A stretch of 64,000 bases of DNA from Eudromia elegans (GCA_003342815.1 PTEX01000024.1:4911517-4975516); one strand, 5' to 3'; shown: positions 26,551 through 46,890, numbered from the stretch's first letter. Notes: a model not told the origin generated them from the sequence alone. Made by a program: numbers and translations.

Positions 26551-26700
26551 AAATTATTCCGGATCCAAAGGTGCCCGAGGTCTGATCCAGCACTGGGAAT
26601 TCCTACAGCACAGCACGTTCCCGTCAAATTATTCCGGATCCAAAGGTGCCCGAGGTCTGATCCAGCACTGGGAATTCCTACAGCACAGCACGTTCCCGTC
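26551..26700. repeat. Perfect 75-bp tandem duplication
   Basis: The 75 bases at 26551-26625 (beginning aaattattccggatcc, ending acgttcccgtc) are repeated without a single change at 26626-26700. The flanks differ on both sides, so the array is exactly two units. Perfect identity indicates a recent event, or a copy-number polymorphism or assembly artefact. Confidence 0.97.
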
Positions 26701-29585
26701 GCTCGCTGCCCTGGTCACGGATCTGCCAGAGGGCTCAAACAAGGGAGCTGCAGCTCCACGGGCGCAAGGGACAACACGTGGCTTGGGCGATGCTGGGTGC
26801 TCGGGTACACCGGCCCTACGACCATCTTGTTCCCCTGGAAGAGATCGAGGCTCTGCCAGAGCCTGGGAATCCGGCCCATTTAATTCAGCAGAAAATTAGC
26901 ACCAGCAATTAAGTTTATCCTCATAAATTAAGAGAGTGCTATCATAGTGTATAAATACACCTATAAAATTACTCTAAGGGCAACAGTCAAATCCAAAGCC
27001 GCCTTATACGTCTAGGGCAATTATGTTACCTGTGAGTTATGGAACAAGCTGAGCTTCCAATATCGCAGGTGGAGCTGCTGCCTGACGGGTCACAGGGCTG
27101 AGCTGCCCTTCTGTCTGCCTCATGCTGTGCCCTGAAGAGCCCTGGGGAAACAGCTGAGGAACTGCAAACTATTATAATTTGTGCGAGTATTCCCAGGAAA
27201 GAGGCAGCTCCACGGTGCGTTTTGTGGCTCCAACCACGCAGGTGGTGACGGTTTCCCCAAGGGTTCTTGCTCGGCGCTGGCCTAGCAGCGCCATTCGCGT
27301 GTCGGGGACACGCAGCACCATGGGGCTGAGAGCAGCCCCCGAGCTGCACTCCCTGCATCGCAGCCCCGCGGCACGGACACCTCCCGTGCTGCAAGGAGGG
27401 CTCCCGGCCACACCAAGAGTCATGTCCGGCAGTGCCGTGAGCCTCCGGCACAATCTCTCTGTGTAGCCACAAACTGTTCCGATCTCTCGGGCTCTTCCTC
27501 CTCTTTGACGTGTTCCCGCGGCGCTGCCATGAGGCCAGCACGGACTGGGTTCACTCTCGGCCCTGGTTCACAGGGCTAAACTCCCCTCCGGCATTATTCC
27601 CGGTGATGGTGCGACAGAACAGACAGATCTTCAAAACCCAAACAGTTCTCAGCACTGAGAGGCCACAAGGGGAATACCAACACCTCACAAAGTTCCTCCT
27701 ACTGAGGAACCCCTCTGGCCAAGCCCTCAGTCCCCAGGGTGCAGAGCGGAGCAGACGCAGGCCCTGGCCATGGTCACCACCGCACACCCAGCGCGGCGCT
27801 GAAGTCACCGATACCACTCGGTGCTCTCAGGCAGCGCTAGCGAGAGGCGAGGGGTCCATGTCACCACGTCCGCGTTCCCCGCGGGGCTCCCGCAGCCTTT
27901 GGAAAGGCCCCGTGCACCGGGACGCCAGGGAGCACTGAGGAGCGCGGTGCTGCCTCTATGTGCGCTCCTCCGCGCTGGAAACCGGCCTGGATTTCCCTGG
28001 AAGCCCGGGCAAAGGCAGGCAGGCCCTCTGCTCCGCTCGAGATGCTCCGCAGGGATCGTCCCTCGTGCTTGCCCGCTGTCTGCGGCGCATGGATGCGGCG
28101 CTGCCTCCTCGCCACTGCGTAGCCTCCTCATTTCTAAAACACTTACACATGCAGCATGCATTAGAATTAAAAAACCATTAAACCTCGGAAAGGAAAAAAA
28201 ATCTTTGACAGGATGCGTAATATCCTAAGTATAATTAATTAAATTGGATGAGGCACTGGGGGGATGAGAGAAGAGTGGATGGAGACTGTTCTTGGAAAAG
28301 GGATGGTAATGCACTAATGTTCACTGTGTGCCATTAAGAAAGAAACAGCCTTGGAAGAGGCAGGGATGGATGACGGGAGCTTCGGGAGACGGCACCAGCC
28401 AGTTGGGCACCTCAGATGCATAAGTAAGAAGGTGCTACCAAGAAACGCAGCCAATTAAACTGCAAGAACAGCAGCAAGGGCAGGAGAGCACAGGGAAGAT
28501 GGAAGGGAGAGAAAGGCACTCAGTCCACTGAGTAGTGACAGGCAGGGGCACGATGGCCCCAGCGGGACCACGACAAGGTCACAGAGGTGGAGGAGCCGCC
28601 CCCAGGGAGCTCAGCCACCTTCCACACCAGGTTCAGGGCTGAACCTCTCGCCAGCCTCTTCCACCCTCCTGCCCCAAATGCCGCTCTCATTCCCAGACTA
28701 TCACCCTGAGCTTCGCCCTGGCAAAGCACCTTGGCCTAGGGGCTGCTCTCCAGCATCTTTTGTATTTTAAGGACCAGCTCCCCAGTGCAGTGCTGCTCTG
28801 TACGCTCCTCCCCGGCATCGGAAGGGGCCGCCCAAGCCAGGGATGGAGAAGCAGAATCAAAGGCGGCCCCAGCCGACACAGCAGGTACAAGACGGCGAGA
28901 CAACCGCAGCCCGGCTGTTCAGCAGGACCAAGTTTTAACAGGCACCCGCACTGATCGTTAGGCAATTAGACCTGCTGCAAGTTGACAAAGCACCGGGTCC
29001 AAGTGAATTATATCCCCAAATCCTGCAGGCAGGAGCACGGCAAAGAGAAAAGCCCTTGTCAACAGTCTCCGAGAGCTCGCCGAGCGCAGAAGCAGAAACT
29101 AAAATCCAAAGGGCTGCTCATTTACTTGCTGTTGGGAAGGATAAAAGGGAAGGTCCAGGAAATGAGGTCTTTAAAAACACACTCATCAAGTAGGGCGTGC
29201 TGGGAGGGAAGGTGCTGGAAACACTGATGCAGCCGGGATTGCTCAGCCCGCAGGAACGCTCAGTGCGGCCAGAAAGCCGCTGCCCAGACAGGCCGAGCAC
29301 ATCTCGGCTGGGGAGGCCGCTCCTGAATCACCCCCAGCGCGGGGACTCGCTCCACTCTGCACATCCCGCACGGCCCGCGGGGCTGGCCAAGGGGACGGGT
29401 CTGCTCTAGGAGCTGTTCCCTTCTGCCCGTGCCCAAGGCCACCCCTTGGTGGACCCACAGAACTCCCTCCACGTGGGACGGCTCCGGCACCGTGCTCGTC
29501 CCCCACGCAACACGCAGGACTCAGGGCTTGGTCTCACAGCGCCGCTCACAGTGACCAGGCTTCCTCCCAGGGAAGAGGTGCAGAT
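26701..29585 (-). other. PCDH19: PCDH19 intron 5, middle GC-rich part
   Basis: The segment is GC-rich with short AT-rich islands at 26880-27030 and 28120-28340. Open frames overlap on both strands and show no family features. No transposon is recognised. Confidence 0.5.
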
Positions 29586-29589
29586 GCAG

Positions 29590-29745
29590 TTTAAAAGCTC
29601 TATATCATACAGAATCTACCACATCCCTCAGGAACCTGTTCCAGAGGGTAATTATTCTAATTCCTAAAATCACACGTCTCATCTGCAGCTCGAATTTTCC
29701 GAGACAAATCTCCACCTTCTAGCAATGGTTACACCTCAATTTGAG
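29590..29745 (-). repeat. Ancient CR1-type LINE fragment
   Basis: The plus strand shows the series ctcaggaacctgttccagag, then ggtaattattctaattcc, then a cagctcgaattttccgagac stretch and ccaccttctagcaatgg. This matches the order of words in the antisense of CR1 (cctgttccagtg..taattactct..gtctgaatttg..cttccagccattgg). Its own sense is minus, as for the fragment near 7.3 kb. It is heavily diverged and partial. Confidence 0.65.
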
Positions 29746-32700
29746 AGCTGTTTAGCAGCAAACACCTTCTCCCCAGGCACACTCACAAGCAAGGGCTGAG
29801 ATGATCAGTGTTCACAGCAAGTTCTAGAGCTAGAGCATCTCCAAGGATGACATCTCCCTTGGACTCCTCTCAAACTCAGGACTGAGAGCCAGCACCACCA
29901 GGAGAACATCACAAAGGAGACTATGAAGGAGAGGACAGAGGCAGTAATAATATTTGGGCCATGAATTCAAAGCCAGCAGCATCAGTCCTGCTGGTTTTAA
30001 TGGGCTTTGTGCCAGATGCTAAATCTCCGGGCAAAGCAGGAACCAAATTCCCTTTGGTGGAGTTAAAGGCAACACCCTGAACTATACCCAGAAGTTTGGT
30101 GTCCAGCCCTGGGCCCTGAGCAGCCTCCAAAAAATAACAGGACATTTTTGTGCAGGGTCCCTCACTGAGGAGCCTCTCCCTTCCCACAGACAGGGAGCTT
30201 GGCTGCGTCTGCAAGCGCACAAATACATCCAGTTCATACGAATTTGCTACAAATAAGTGGAAATATCTACCAAATACCAAAGGAGGAGCACCGCAGAAGC
30301 ACAGGTCAGTTGATTAGGGAATTGGAGGTGGAATTGTTCATTTTAATCATACGTCTTCATTAGTATAAGATTCCTAGATCCTACAGCGGTGGCTACTGGG
30401 TCTAAATATTTGCATGAGCGAATACATTTTCGGAAGGAAACATGGTTGGAAGGCGAATGAGATGCAGAATTTTGTCCGACTTTACAAGGACATTTCCAGC
30501 ATGTAATGAAGCAATTTCCCAGAGCCCAGCAGCGTACCAGAGGTGAGCAACTGTAGATGCAAGATAAACATTTTTACAAGGCATGAAACAGTGTCCAGAA
30601 AGAGACTAGCTCGGGTTGGAAATAAGTGATGAACGAGGTAAAACACGGGTTATACTTGAGCTGTTTGTGTTTCCCTGGCACTTGAATGAGTTTGATACAA
30701 GCATCACAGTTACCTGTTCCACTGACAGCACTGAAAGGAAACAAAAGTTTGGAACAAGCCAAACACATTCAATTCCCCTGAATAATTTAGGCTGCTGAGT
30801 TATCATGTGCTTCATGGACTGTCATCAAGAAAAGCTGTATTGCAAACTAAAGGCCTGTAAATCAATGCAACTGAGGGACCAAAACTATCAGGGAGTGCCT
30901 GCAAAAGCGGCGCATGTCAGAGCAAATGCACGACATGAAAATCAGGCCGGGGAGCGCTGCGAGTTGCTGCAGCCCTGCCTTTCCCAAGCATGACTCCCGA
31001 GGAGCTTGGTTTTAGAAACCCATCAAGGACGGGCAGATGGAAGCGTCAAGAACAAGCAGGCTGGTTCACTTGAAATGCGCCGGGGAGCAGCGCTGTCAGC
31101 GACACGAACAGCTCGGCAGGCAAACTGGGATCGGGAGCAACGGGAAACAAATGGAGGCCCAATTCATACGGTGCCTCATGCTAGAGGCCCACCTGGGTAT
31201 ACCACGTGCTCCCAAAAGCTATTTACACTCCCATCATTTACCCGCTGCTTTCAGCGAGGCTTCTGGCTCCCTGACCTTCTCTGATTTACTACTGTTTAAG
31301 ACTTCGGCTTCAGATTTCTAGCCGAATTTCTCTTCCCAAACGAGATATGCTCCTTTTATAGCTTGCTGAGCAGTAGCAAATGATCCAGAATCAGATTATT
31401 TGACTCGAGAAAGGCATTTCTCTTCCACTGCAGATCAGGAGGCTCCTCGCCCGGCTCAGGACTGCTCCGCTTATTAAAACTGCTAATTGGAGAAGGTGGC
31501 CGAGCAGACGGGGGCACCCTTTGCTGTACTTGTACCACCCGCAGCCGTTCCCTGTATCCATTCAAATTAAACACTGTGAAGCCCGAGCAGATCATTAAAA
31601 CCAGAGCAGAAGACTGCAGTTTTAATGCATCAGTGGGTAGACGCCTTAAAATATGCAGTACGGTCCTTCCCCGCGCTGCAGTCAACAGGTACCATGTGCA
31701 GGAGGATCCACAAACCTTTTCAGAAGTCTGGGCATTAATTAGGCTGACATTTCCAAAGCAGTCGGAGGAAATCAAGCGCCCAACCCACGTTAGCTTTCAA
31801 GTGATTTGGACATCTACCTTCCCCAGGCTTCGCTGAAAATTTCCAAGCAATATTCTTCACTGCCTTTTGTTTTGCATGTAGGGAAGTGCAAAATCAACCG
31901 CAGAAACTCCCCGAGCCAGCAAAAATAACCTCTCTCCCACCTAGGAACAGTCTGATCTGGCAAGAGGCAGCTTGACCTTATTGCCCATCATCTGCCAGCT
32001 GAAAACACTCAGCACCTGGCAGAATTACACATCTCTCCTCCCCGCTGCTTTGCAGCCCAGCCCTGAGGCTCCCGCAGTACTGAGGGGACGTCTGAGACCT
32101 CCCCTGCACCTTACCCCGTGCGGCAGGGAAGCTGGTGCGTCTCAAGCGCCAAGATGCACAATAGCATCTGGGGGAAAAAATCTCACAAAATTTACCCAGC
32201 ATCAGTTTGCTCCAGCTGGGACTGACTGGCTACAGCCTGGGCACAGGATGATGTGGGAAATCACTCGTAGCTGAGCACAAATTGCATGCACAGAGGTAAT
32301 TACTGCAGCACAAGGTTGGTAGCACCACTACCCACATGACAGTATCTCAGCAATTTTCATTTCCTATTGCTTCAATTCAAAGAGAGACTTTTTTAAAAAG
32401 TCTTTTTTGGTCAATTCTCTCATTTCCCACCAGGAACTCACTTTTGCCTATAATTTCTTCAGGGTAAAGCCCCACTTCCACAAAAACTATGCATTGCACA
32501 TAGTCACATCTCGCTGTCTATACTGCAACCAGACCTAGGGCCCAATTTGTCTCAACCTCGCTCTGTTTCCATGCCCCGAGTACAACTGTCACCGCCCGAA
32601 CGTGAAGTGACACAGTGGTGACTGCAGTCACCCGCTGTCACTTGGAGCCTTGCGCGGATATCGGTAATGAAACACAACGTGCAAGTAGCTAATGAAGCTG

Positions 32701-33780
32701 GTTACAAAGAGAGTCAGTCTGCGTGCTCAGAAAAGGGTGAAAATACGGTACGGAAAACGACACAAGGAAGGATCTGTGCCTAAAAATAAAAACACCAACA
32801 GAACTCGTGCTGAGAGTGGGCAAATTTTATCATTAGTAGTACAGATATTCAGCAAAAATGGGGCCACATTATACTCACCAACAAGCACATACCTTCCAGT
32901 GAACAAACATCTACGACATATATGTTATTAAGACCTTGCATGCTAAACAAAAAGTAATAAATGAAGAGATACAGAAAAGAGAAATTACTGAACAAGGGCA
33001 ACAAAAAAAATAACCAGCTTGAGTCAGGAAAGGCCCTGGGTCTCTGGGTTCCCAGCCCAGCACACTCAGCCCCAAAACCTGCACGACTACGGCGGAGAAA
33101 AGCTGCAAAACTTTTTAATAATTCTGTGACCTATTTAAAAATATCTACTCTCTTGCATTCATATATGCTGTATGAGAAATAAAATATAGCACTCGGGTTT
33201 GAGTGGCAGCACATCCCTTAAGACGGATAAAAGCAGCAAGTTCTCTTTGCTGTTTGGTGTCAATTATTACACAGTTTTGACTTATATATTATTACATAGA
33301 TCACTTAGTAAAACAACCTACACACCAGCCCGGTGGAACACGTCTCCCTCCTGCAGTAATCTGCTGGAACGGGTGCGTTTTAGATGCTCACCCTGTCTAC
33401 CTCCTTTCAGAAGACCATGCACTCCCTCCTCCCCACCCAGGCGGGGATACACAGGCCTTCCCCAAACCCCTTTTCACTGCAAAAAATGTCATTTAGAGCC
33501 ACCTGGATGAGGCCTGGGCTGTAATTTCTCTTTGACATGTTTGCTCCTGATAAAGACAAGCTGAACAGAATGGATCCCACCCAGCCTTAAGTCCCAAAGG
33601 GTCTCTGGGCCAGGTCCTCACTTCCCTCCTGCTGCAACGCACCAGCTCCCTCTCCCATCCCAGGCCTTATTCCCAAAGCACTCCCTAAACTGCTTTGGCT
33701 GCACCTTATAACAACCCAGAAAACGCCTTAATTTGGTGGCAACTGCTTGTGACCAGCACTCTGCTCTCTAACTACTCATG
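29746..33780 (-). other. PCDH19: PCDH19 intron 5, AT-mixed part; no gene seen
   Basis: Composition is moderately AT-rich. The quieter parts at 30280-30900 and 32280-33360 are candidates for conserved non-coding DNA. The 139-codon minus-strand open frame at 31356-31775 shows nothing I recognise and lies in an intron. Confidence 0.45.
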
Positions 33781-35065
33781 CTAACGTGATTGCAGGTACC
33801 AAAACCCCGCGGAGGCCGAGGGTCAGCTCACTGTTTGCTGTGATTACGCCTTTAATAAAGGGCCCTGTATTTCACAGCAGCAGCAAAACTGATGCAGGTT
33901 GCCATGGCAAGCACACACGTCCCTGTTTAGGGGAATAATAGGCAGTTTTGTATAATTCACTGATTTCAGATGATTTCTCACCCAAAGAGCAAGCCACTCA
34001 AGTTACGTAAGTCACCTGTTGTTTAGCCAATCTGGCAATTTTAATTAGAATAAATTTTTACGATTCCTCTATGCAACACTTAGAGCTGCTTCGCCAGCAG
34101 CATGTGAAGATGCCTGTAAATTATACAGGCTCCAATCACATCTTTTTTCACTCTTTTAATTACAGTAACATTACAGCATTAATCATCTAAGCCTCTGTTA
34201 AACAAGTAACAGCCATCCTCCATCATAATTAAAAAGAAAGGCCAAGCAAACACGATTTTGGAGTTTACCAAATTTCTGCAGAAAATTGTGTTTTAACTTA
34301 AGAGTTTCCACAAACAGCAGTTTTATTTGGCTCTAATTAAGAGTTGTGAAGCAAACACCAAAAGGTTAATAAGAGACAGTTAGTTCATAATGCAAGTTTC
34401 CCAGTGCCAGCCCCAGCAGTTCAGTCTTGTTTTCAGAGTCATTAATGAAGTAGATTGATTACGGCAGGAGATCAGGAAATGCTCACTTGCTGTGCTAGCA
34501 GAAGGTTGGATTTTATTCATATGCCTTCCCTATTTCTAAGTACAAGGGCTATTACCTTGACCATTACTAGTCTTAATCACTGTAAAATAGAAAGAGTTAA
34601 TGGTTTCCGTAGAGGTTGCCGACAAAAATAAACTTTGTGCCTTTTTGGGCTTGTTTATAAGGGAAAAGGAAGTTGCAAGCCTCCCAGGATTGTTTATTTA
34701 TCTTAGAAATATTTGAAAATCAAAGTATTGTGTGGTGTTTTTGGAAACGGATGCCTTAGGAGAGCCAGGGAAGATGGTCAAACGGCCTCGGCCTTCAGCT
34801 GAACTTTAACAAAGGGATCTTCTCTTCAAACCATTTGCCTGCGACTCGAGTTAAGGAGCTGTTAGCAAAACCCAGCACAAGGTCTGACCTCTCCGATCAG
34901 GAGCATCACTTCCTTCTCTCCCACAAATGGTTCTCTGGTCACACAGAGACAGTGACGAGGCAACATCAGCATCTGACTAATGATTAAAAATTAAAGTGAC
35001 TAAAAAATAAATTAAAAATAATTTTAAAAAGCTAGCAAAAAAGCCCTCCAACTCTGGGGGTTGAT
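33781..35065. promoter_or_regulatory. AT-rich candidate enhancer block in PCDH19 intron 5
   Basis: About 1.2 kb of AT-rich, non-repetitive DNA contains an X-box-like gttgccatggcaa (33898-33910). It also carries four TAATTA homeodomain cores within 300 bp (34042-34047, 34157-34162, 34226-34231 and 34334-34339). There are few stop-free frames and no transposon. Large introns and flanks of delta protocadherins are known to be rich in conserved non-coding elements; enhancer function here is inferred. Confidence 0.35.
33898..33911. promoter_or_regulatory. RFX X-box-like palindromic motif
   Basis: The sequence gttgccatggcaag matches GTTGCCATGGCAAC at 13 of 14 positions. It sits at the edge of the AT-rich candidate enhancer block. 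This is the second such motif in the window (the other is at 11244). Confidence 0.4.
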
Positions 35066-36040
35066 CATTCATCCATCACAAGCCTACACAACACAGCCTG
35101 GATCCAAATTTTAATTTTCCTCTCTGTGCTGCCAAAATGCTCACATCTGGTGACTATTTTCTTTACTTACAGAAGAGAGACCTGAGTGTGACAGAGGTTA
35201 TAACTGCAGTGACCCTGGCACCGGGCACCTGCAGGGACAGAGCCACTGCAAGCATTATCCACGTGGGAACGAACCTGCAAGGGGAGAACATCCCAGGAAT
35301 GTGGGACACTCGATACCGTTTGTCATGCAAACAAGGGAGGCTCCACATCTGTTTGGTATTTGCTCCTTGCCTTACAAAGGGGATTGGCTTTCACTCATTT
35401 CTATAGCCACAGTGTCAGTATCGCCTCTGCCCCATCACAAATTCCTCTCCCAAGCACAAACTGGAGCCCTGCAGAGCCTGTGACCCCACGGCGGATGCAA
35501 CGTGATGGGCCCATCTGCACTGGGTGGCCCTCTCGGATAAGCTCTAGGGTTAGTAACCCTAGGGGTGAGGGGTACATGGAAATGCAGTGCTGTGTTCCCC
35601 AACTACCCAGCAAAGATCTGAGCACTCAGCACTGCCAAGGGCAGGCCTGACGAGAGCCTCACCACTCATGGAGCTGCACGGTGTTTCTTCACGTCTAGGA
35701 GGGGATGGAGCGTCTGCCTGCGAGCCTGGCTGGGGCAACGCCAGCAAGAGCCGGCGCGCGGGGACACGTGGGGACCACGCAGAGGGATCTGCACCCACCA
35801 CGTCAGCCCAGCACGAGGGGCCCCAGCTCCGCGGCTGGCTTTTGCCCAAACGCATTCACATGCTCAATAGGTAATTAGCCAGAAGGGCAGGAATAAGGAG
35901 ACAATCAACGCTCCCTCCTTATCCCAAAGCTCGGCTTACCCGCTTGTCACACAAATCCTGCTCTGGGATATCAAAGTATCCTGCAAAGCCGACTGCTCCC
36001 TCCACACTGGCCACTGTAGGAGCACCACTGAGCTTCCTTA
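35066..36040 (-). other. PCDH19: PCDH19 intron 5 segment containing a 19-bp palindrome
   Basis: Moderately GC-rich DNA without a gene. The perfect palindrome at 35544-35562 is listed separately. Confidence 0.45.
35544..35562. repeat. Perfect 19-bp palindrome (9-bp arms, 1-base centre)
   Basis: The sequence ctagggttagtaaccctag reads the same on both strands except for the central base. It contains a GGGTTA/TAACCC pair. Confidence 0.95.
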
Positions 36041-37560
36041 GGCTGCTTTGCTGCAAGGTCTATCCAATAATGCAGAAATCAGGAGAGCTGTTATAATTGA
36101 CATTGCCCTATAAAGAAAGCTTACAGCTTTTATCCATCTTAAGGGATGTGCTGTCACTCACAAGTGTTATTACTTTGTCCTATACTGCATATAGGAATGT
36201 AAGAAAGTAGGTATCTATTACTTTTTAGAAGCTTCCAGAGAAATGCAGCTGTATTCCCAACTTCCAAAACCCCAGAACGTGTCACTTAGGTCTTCCTTGC
36301 ATTCAACTCTAGGTGCAGTGTTTCTACAGAAACAAAAGGAGCTGCAAAAAAAAAACAACTGCTGGAAATTAGGCTCAGAATCAACAATTTATAATAACTG
36401 TGCTTGTCTCCAGCTAATACTATTAGTCATGTTCTCAATTCAGGACTGAAATACATCCAGTCTCAATGGCGAGGATCATGTCATGAGAACCACTTAGAAC
36501 ATCCTAAATAAGTCTTCAGCCAGTAAATGATGATGTATCTGAACAGCTTGGGATGCAAGCAGCACAAAAAGTTTCAGGGAACATTATGTGCCCAGTCCTC
36601 CTTTGCATTCAAGCCTATTTACACACTAGGTGACATAATAATAAGAGAGACTTAACACAAGCATTTAGGTATAACCTATTTCTATTCAAAGACCCTTCGT
36701 CTTGCTGGAGTTTGAGACTCGGGCACAAATCAACGCCCGACGAGAGCAAAGTTCCTCCACCGTGTAAATGTATGCAAGATCAGGGCTGCACAGATGACAT
36801 TTGCCGCCAACCTTTACTGCTGATCTGGCACCAGATAAATGAAAGTGATGCTTTTAGAAGCAATTCTCTGAAGAGGCACATTGACACATGGCACTGCTTA
36901 AAACCCCACAAACTTGGATTTTAAAGCTTTGCACTGTTTTATGGCTGCGGTGGTTATGTCTAACACTAGCTTTTTATGATTAGTGTGTGTTTATTATTTT
37001 CCTACTTGCCTTTTGATTCTATTTTTATCTTAAACAATGAATCACCGCTTCTTTGGGCCAACGATTTTCCTTCTACAACTGATGCTAAAAATAGTGGGCA
37101 CCGTTGGGAATTGAGATGAGTTTGAAATCTGTTGCTTACAGCATCAGAAACATATATTTGGAATAGTTGCTTTTCTGCTTTCTACACAAGGCAAGAGCTC
37201 CAATGACTTATGGAGTACAAGCGCGGTTCCGGCTCAAGGCAAGGTGAAAAAGGTAATAGTAAAGATTTAAACAGGTCTAGGCCTCTGTATACCTGTGCAT
37301 AAAGGAAACAAGCCAAAGTTGCACAAATGATGTGTTTGGAGGAGGGCAAATGTAAAAAAAGTTTTTAAAAAGGGAAAGGAATAGTCACAATACGAGCAAA
37401 AACAAGGGAGGAATAACTACCTGAATCACAAAACAGAATATCTAGCCTCAAAGATGCTAATTCAGGTCCTGAGGGATCTAATCAACCTCTTTGTTGAAGT
37501 AAAGATAAAACTTTTTGACAGCAAATGCTTCCTGATAAAATGGAATTTTCAATTCCTCGG
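36041..37560 (-). other. PCDH19: PCDH19 intron 5, AT-rich quiet block
   Basis: AT-rich DNA of uniform texture, without recognisable repeats or open frames longer than about 70 codons. It could hold conserved non-coding elements, but nothing specific is visible. Confidence 0.4.
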
Positions 37561-45258
<7,698 letters not shown>

Positions 45259-45317
45259 CTTTTTATTAAATGAGCTCTGCTGTTCACATAGTTGGAATCA
45301 AAGGAGTAGTTTTCGGT
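45259..45317 (-). CDS. PCDH19: PCDH19 coding exon 4: short cytoplasmic exon
   Basis: This 59-bp microexon-like coding exon is too short to appear as an open frame on its own. On the minus strand a strong pyrimidine tract (ccttttcttttcctcttttcag) precedes it, and a GTACGT donor follows. It encodes TENYSFDSNYVNSRAHLIK, identical to my recollection of human PCDH19. It ends with AG, the first two bases of a Ser codon completed by exon 5. Intron phases on both sides agree with the neighbouring exon, which confirms the chain of three exons. Exon 3, which should end in a Leu-Pro-Glu-type sequence just before TENYS, was not found anywhere up to base 64000. Confidence 0.95.
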
Positions 45318-46549
45318 CTGAAAAGAGGAAAAGAAAAGGGAGATAGTTACAAATCTGATTCATCTGCAAAACGGGAACAGCTGGGTGTGCAGGGTTCAGC
45401 ATGTGCAAGGGCAAAGCAACCGGTAAATCCCACACCTGGGCCAGCATTCCTCGTTTTCCCAGGGAAACACGGATCAGGCAGCACCCCATCCCATCCCAAT
45501 GGGCATTCACCAAGGGGGTTTTGCAGCCCCCAAGGAGCAGAAACGCCCCCGCTGCAGAGAGGGCACCGTATTTCCAAGGCTCCCGGGGCCGCCTGGCCGC
45601 ACCAGCCTTGAGAAACGCACTCGTCGCGAAGGCGGCTCGGGGTGACCCAGACCAATTTGCAGAGAAGAAACAATGTGACTACGCTCCGTTACAGAACTAA
45701 TTGCTTTTAATTCCCTGACGGACCCGGCTCTGTGTGTGTCAATTTGACTGAAAGTTCAAAAGGTATTTTTCTTATTAGTGTATAATTAACATGTTAAAAT
45801 ATTTATTGCACAGATATGTAAATGCCAGCAAGGTAATCCCGCCGGAGAACCCAACAGGGCACCTCGCTTTGTTTTAAATCATTCTGTTCGTGGAGCCATC
45901 GGGCTCTGTTACTAAAACCAGAGCAAGCAAAGGGTGACAACGGCTAAGAGGCGGAGCGGGAGAGACCCACAACAAATCTGTCATTCAAGTCACCAAAGTC
46001 CATGCTCCCAACACCCTCCTGCAGCCTCCCATCACTGAGCCCAGCTCATCTGCTTTTCCCAGCAGCAGGAATATGATGAACAGTGTGGGGCAGAGAAGCA
46101 TCTGGAAAACAGGGGAGGGAGCCAGCATGGAGTGACTGCCCTGGGATGCAGTGGGAACTGCAGGTCCGGGATGCAGTGAGAGCTGCAAGGCTGCCATGGG
46201 AGCCACGTGGATGGGATGCCATAGGAGGCAGCGCTGAGAAGCAGCCAGGGCAGAGCACAAGCAAGTTCAGTTTGGTCCCTAACAAACTCCTAGCTGCTTT
46301 GGAGGAGACATGGGCCCAAACACCCCACTTGGGGACACCAGTGTGACCTCAGCACCGTCCCAGACGGCCCGACGGAGCAGCCTTCCCTGCGGCTCCTCCT
46401 CTGCCCCCAGCTCTTCCTCTCCCCGCCTCCCCAGGAGCCGCTCTGGAAGGCTTGGGCCTGTTTTGATGGCAATTATGAGCATGGTAAAAATAAATGCATG
46501 CATCTTTAATGCCTCAATAAATAAAGGAGAGCAGAGTCTGCTGCTAACG
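45318..46549 (-). other. PCDH19: PCDH19 intron 3, exon-4-proximal part
   Basis: No exon is seen. An AT-rich element at 45690-45840 (with ttatttt/taattaac words) is a candidate conserved element. Around 46143-46190 the words gggatgcagtg(g/a)ga recur at a 25-bp period (two units). Confidence 0.5.
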
Positions 46550-46890
46550 TAATCACAGCGGCGGGACGCCGAGCGGGGCGGCCGCAGCCGAATGCGGAAT
46601 CCAATCGCAGCCCGGCAGAGGTTACGCGGCCGCACCAAGATAATAAAGCGGAGGCAGCGCCGGTTAAGTGTGACCTTTTCTGCAGTACAGCGCGATATCT
46701 AATTTACCAAACAGGAGCCTCCCGGGGCGGCACGCGCGGCTCCGCGAGCCGGGGGAGCCGGCCCCGCGCTCGGCACCGCTCCGTTATTACTTGCACGGGG
46801 TAATTACTGCTGCGGAGTCGCGCAGGAGATTTACTGCGCGAACCGCCGGCCCCTGCAGCCCCGCGTCTCCGCGGGACACGCGCGTGTGTT
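46550..46890. other. Intronic CpG island in PCDH19 intron 3
   Basis: About 45-50 CpGs lie in 340 bp by a hand count, which is more than base composition predicts. A CCAAT box (46601-46605, plus strand) is included. It lies 1.2-1.6 kb before exon 4 in the direction of PCDH19 transcription. No coding sequence is recognised within it. An internal promoter or a methylation-regulated element is possible. Confidence 0.6.

Noticed and set aside
31356-31775. 139-codon minus-strand open frame in intron 5
   Set aside because: No recognised family, no matching splice sites or conserved motif; an open frame also exists on the other strand.
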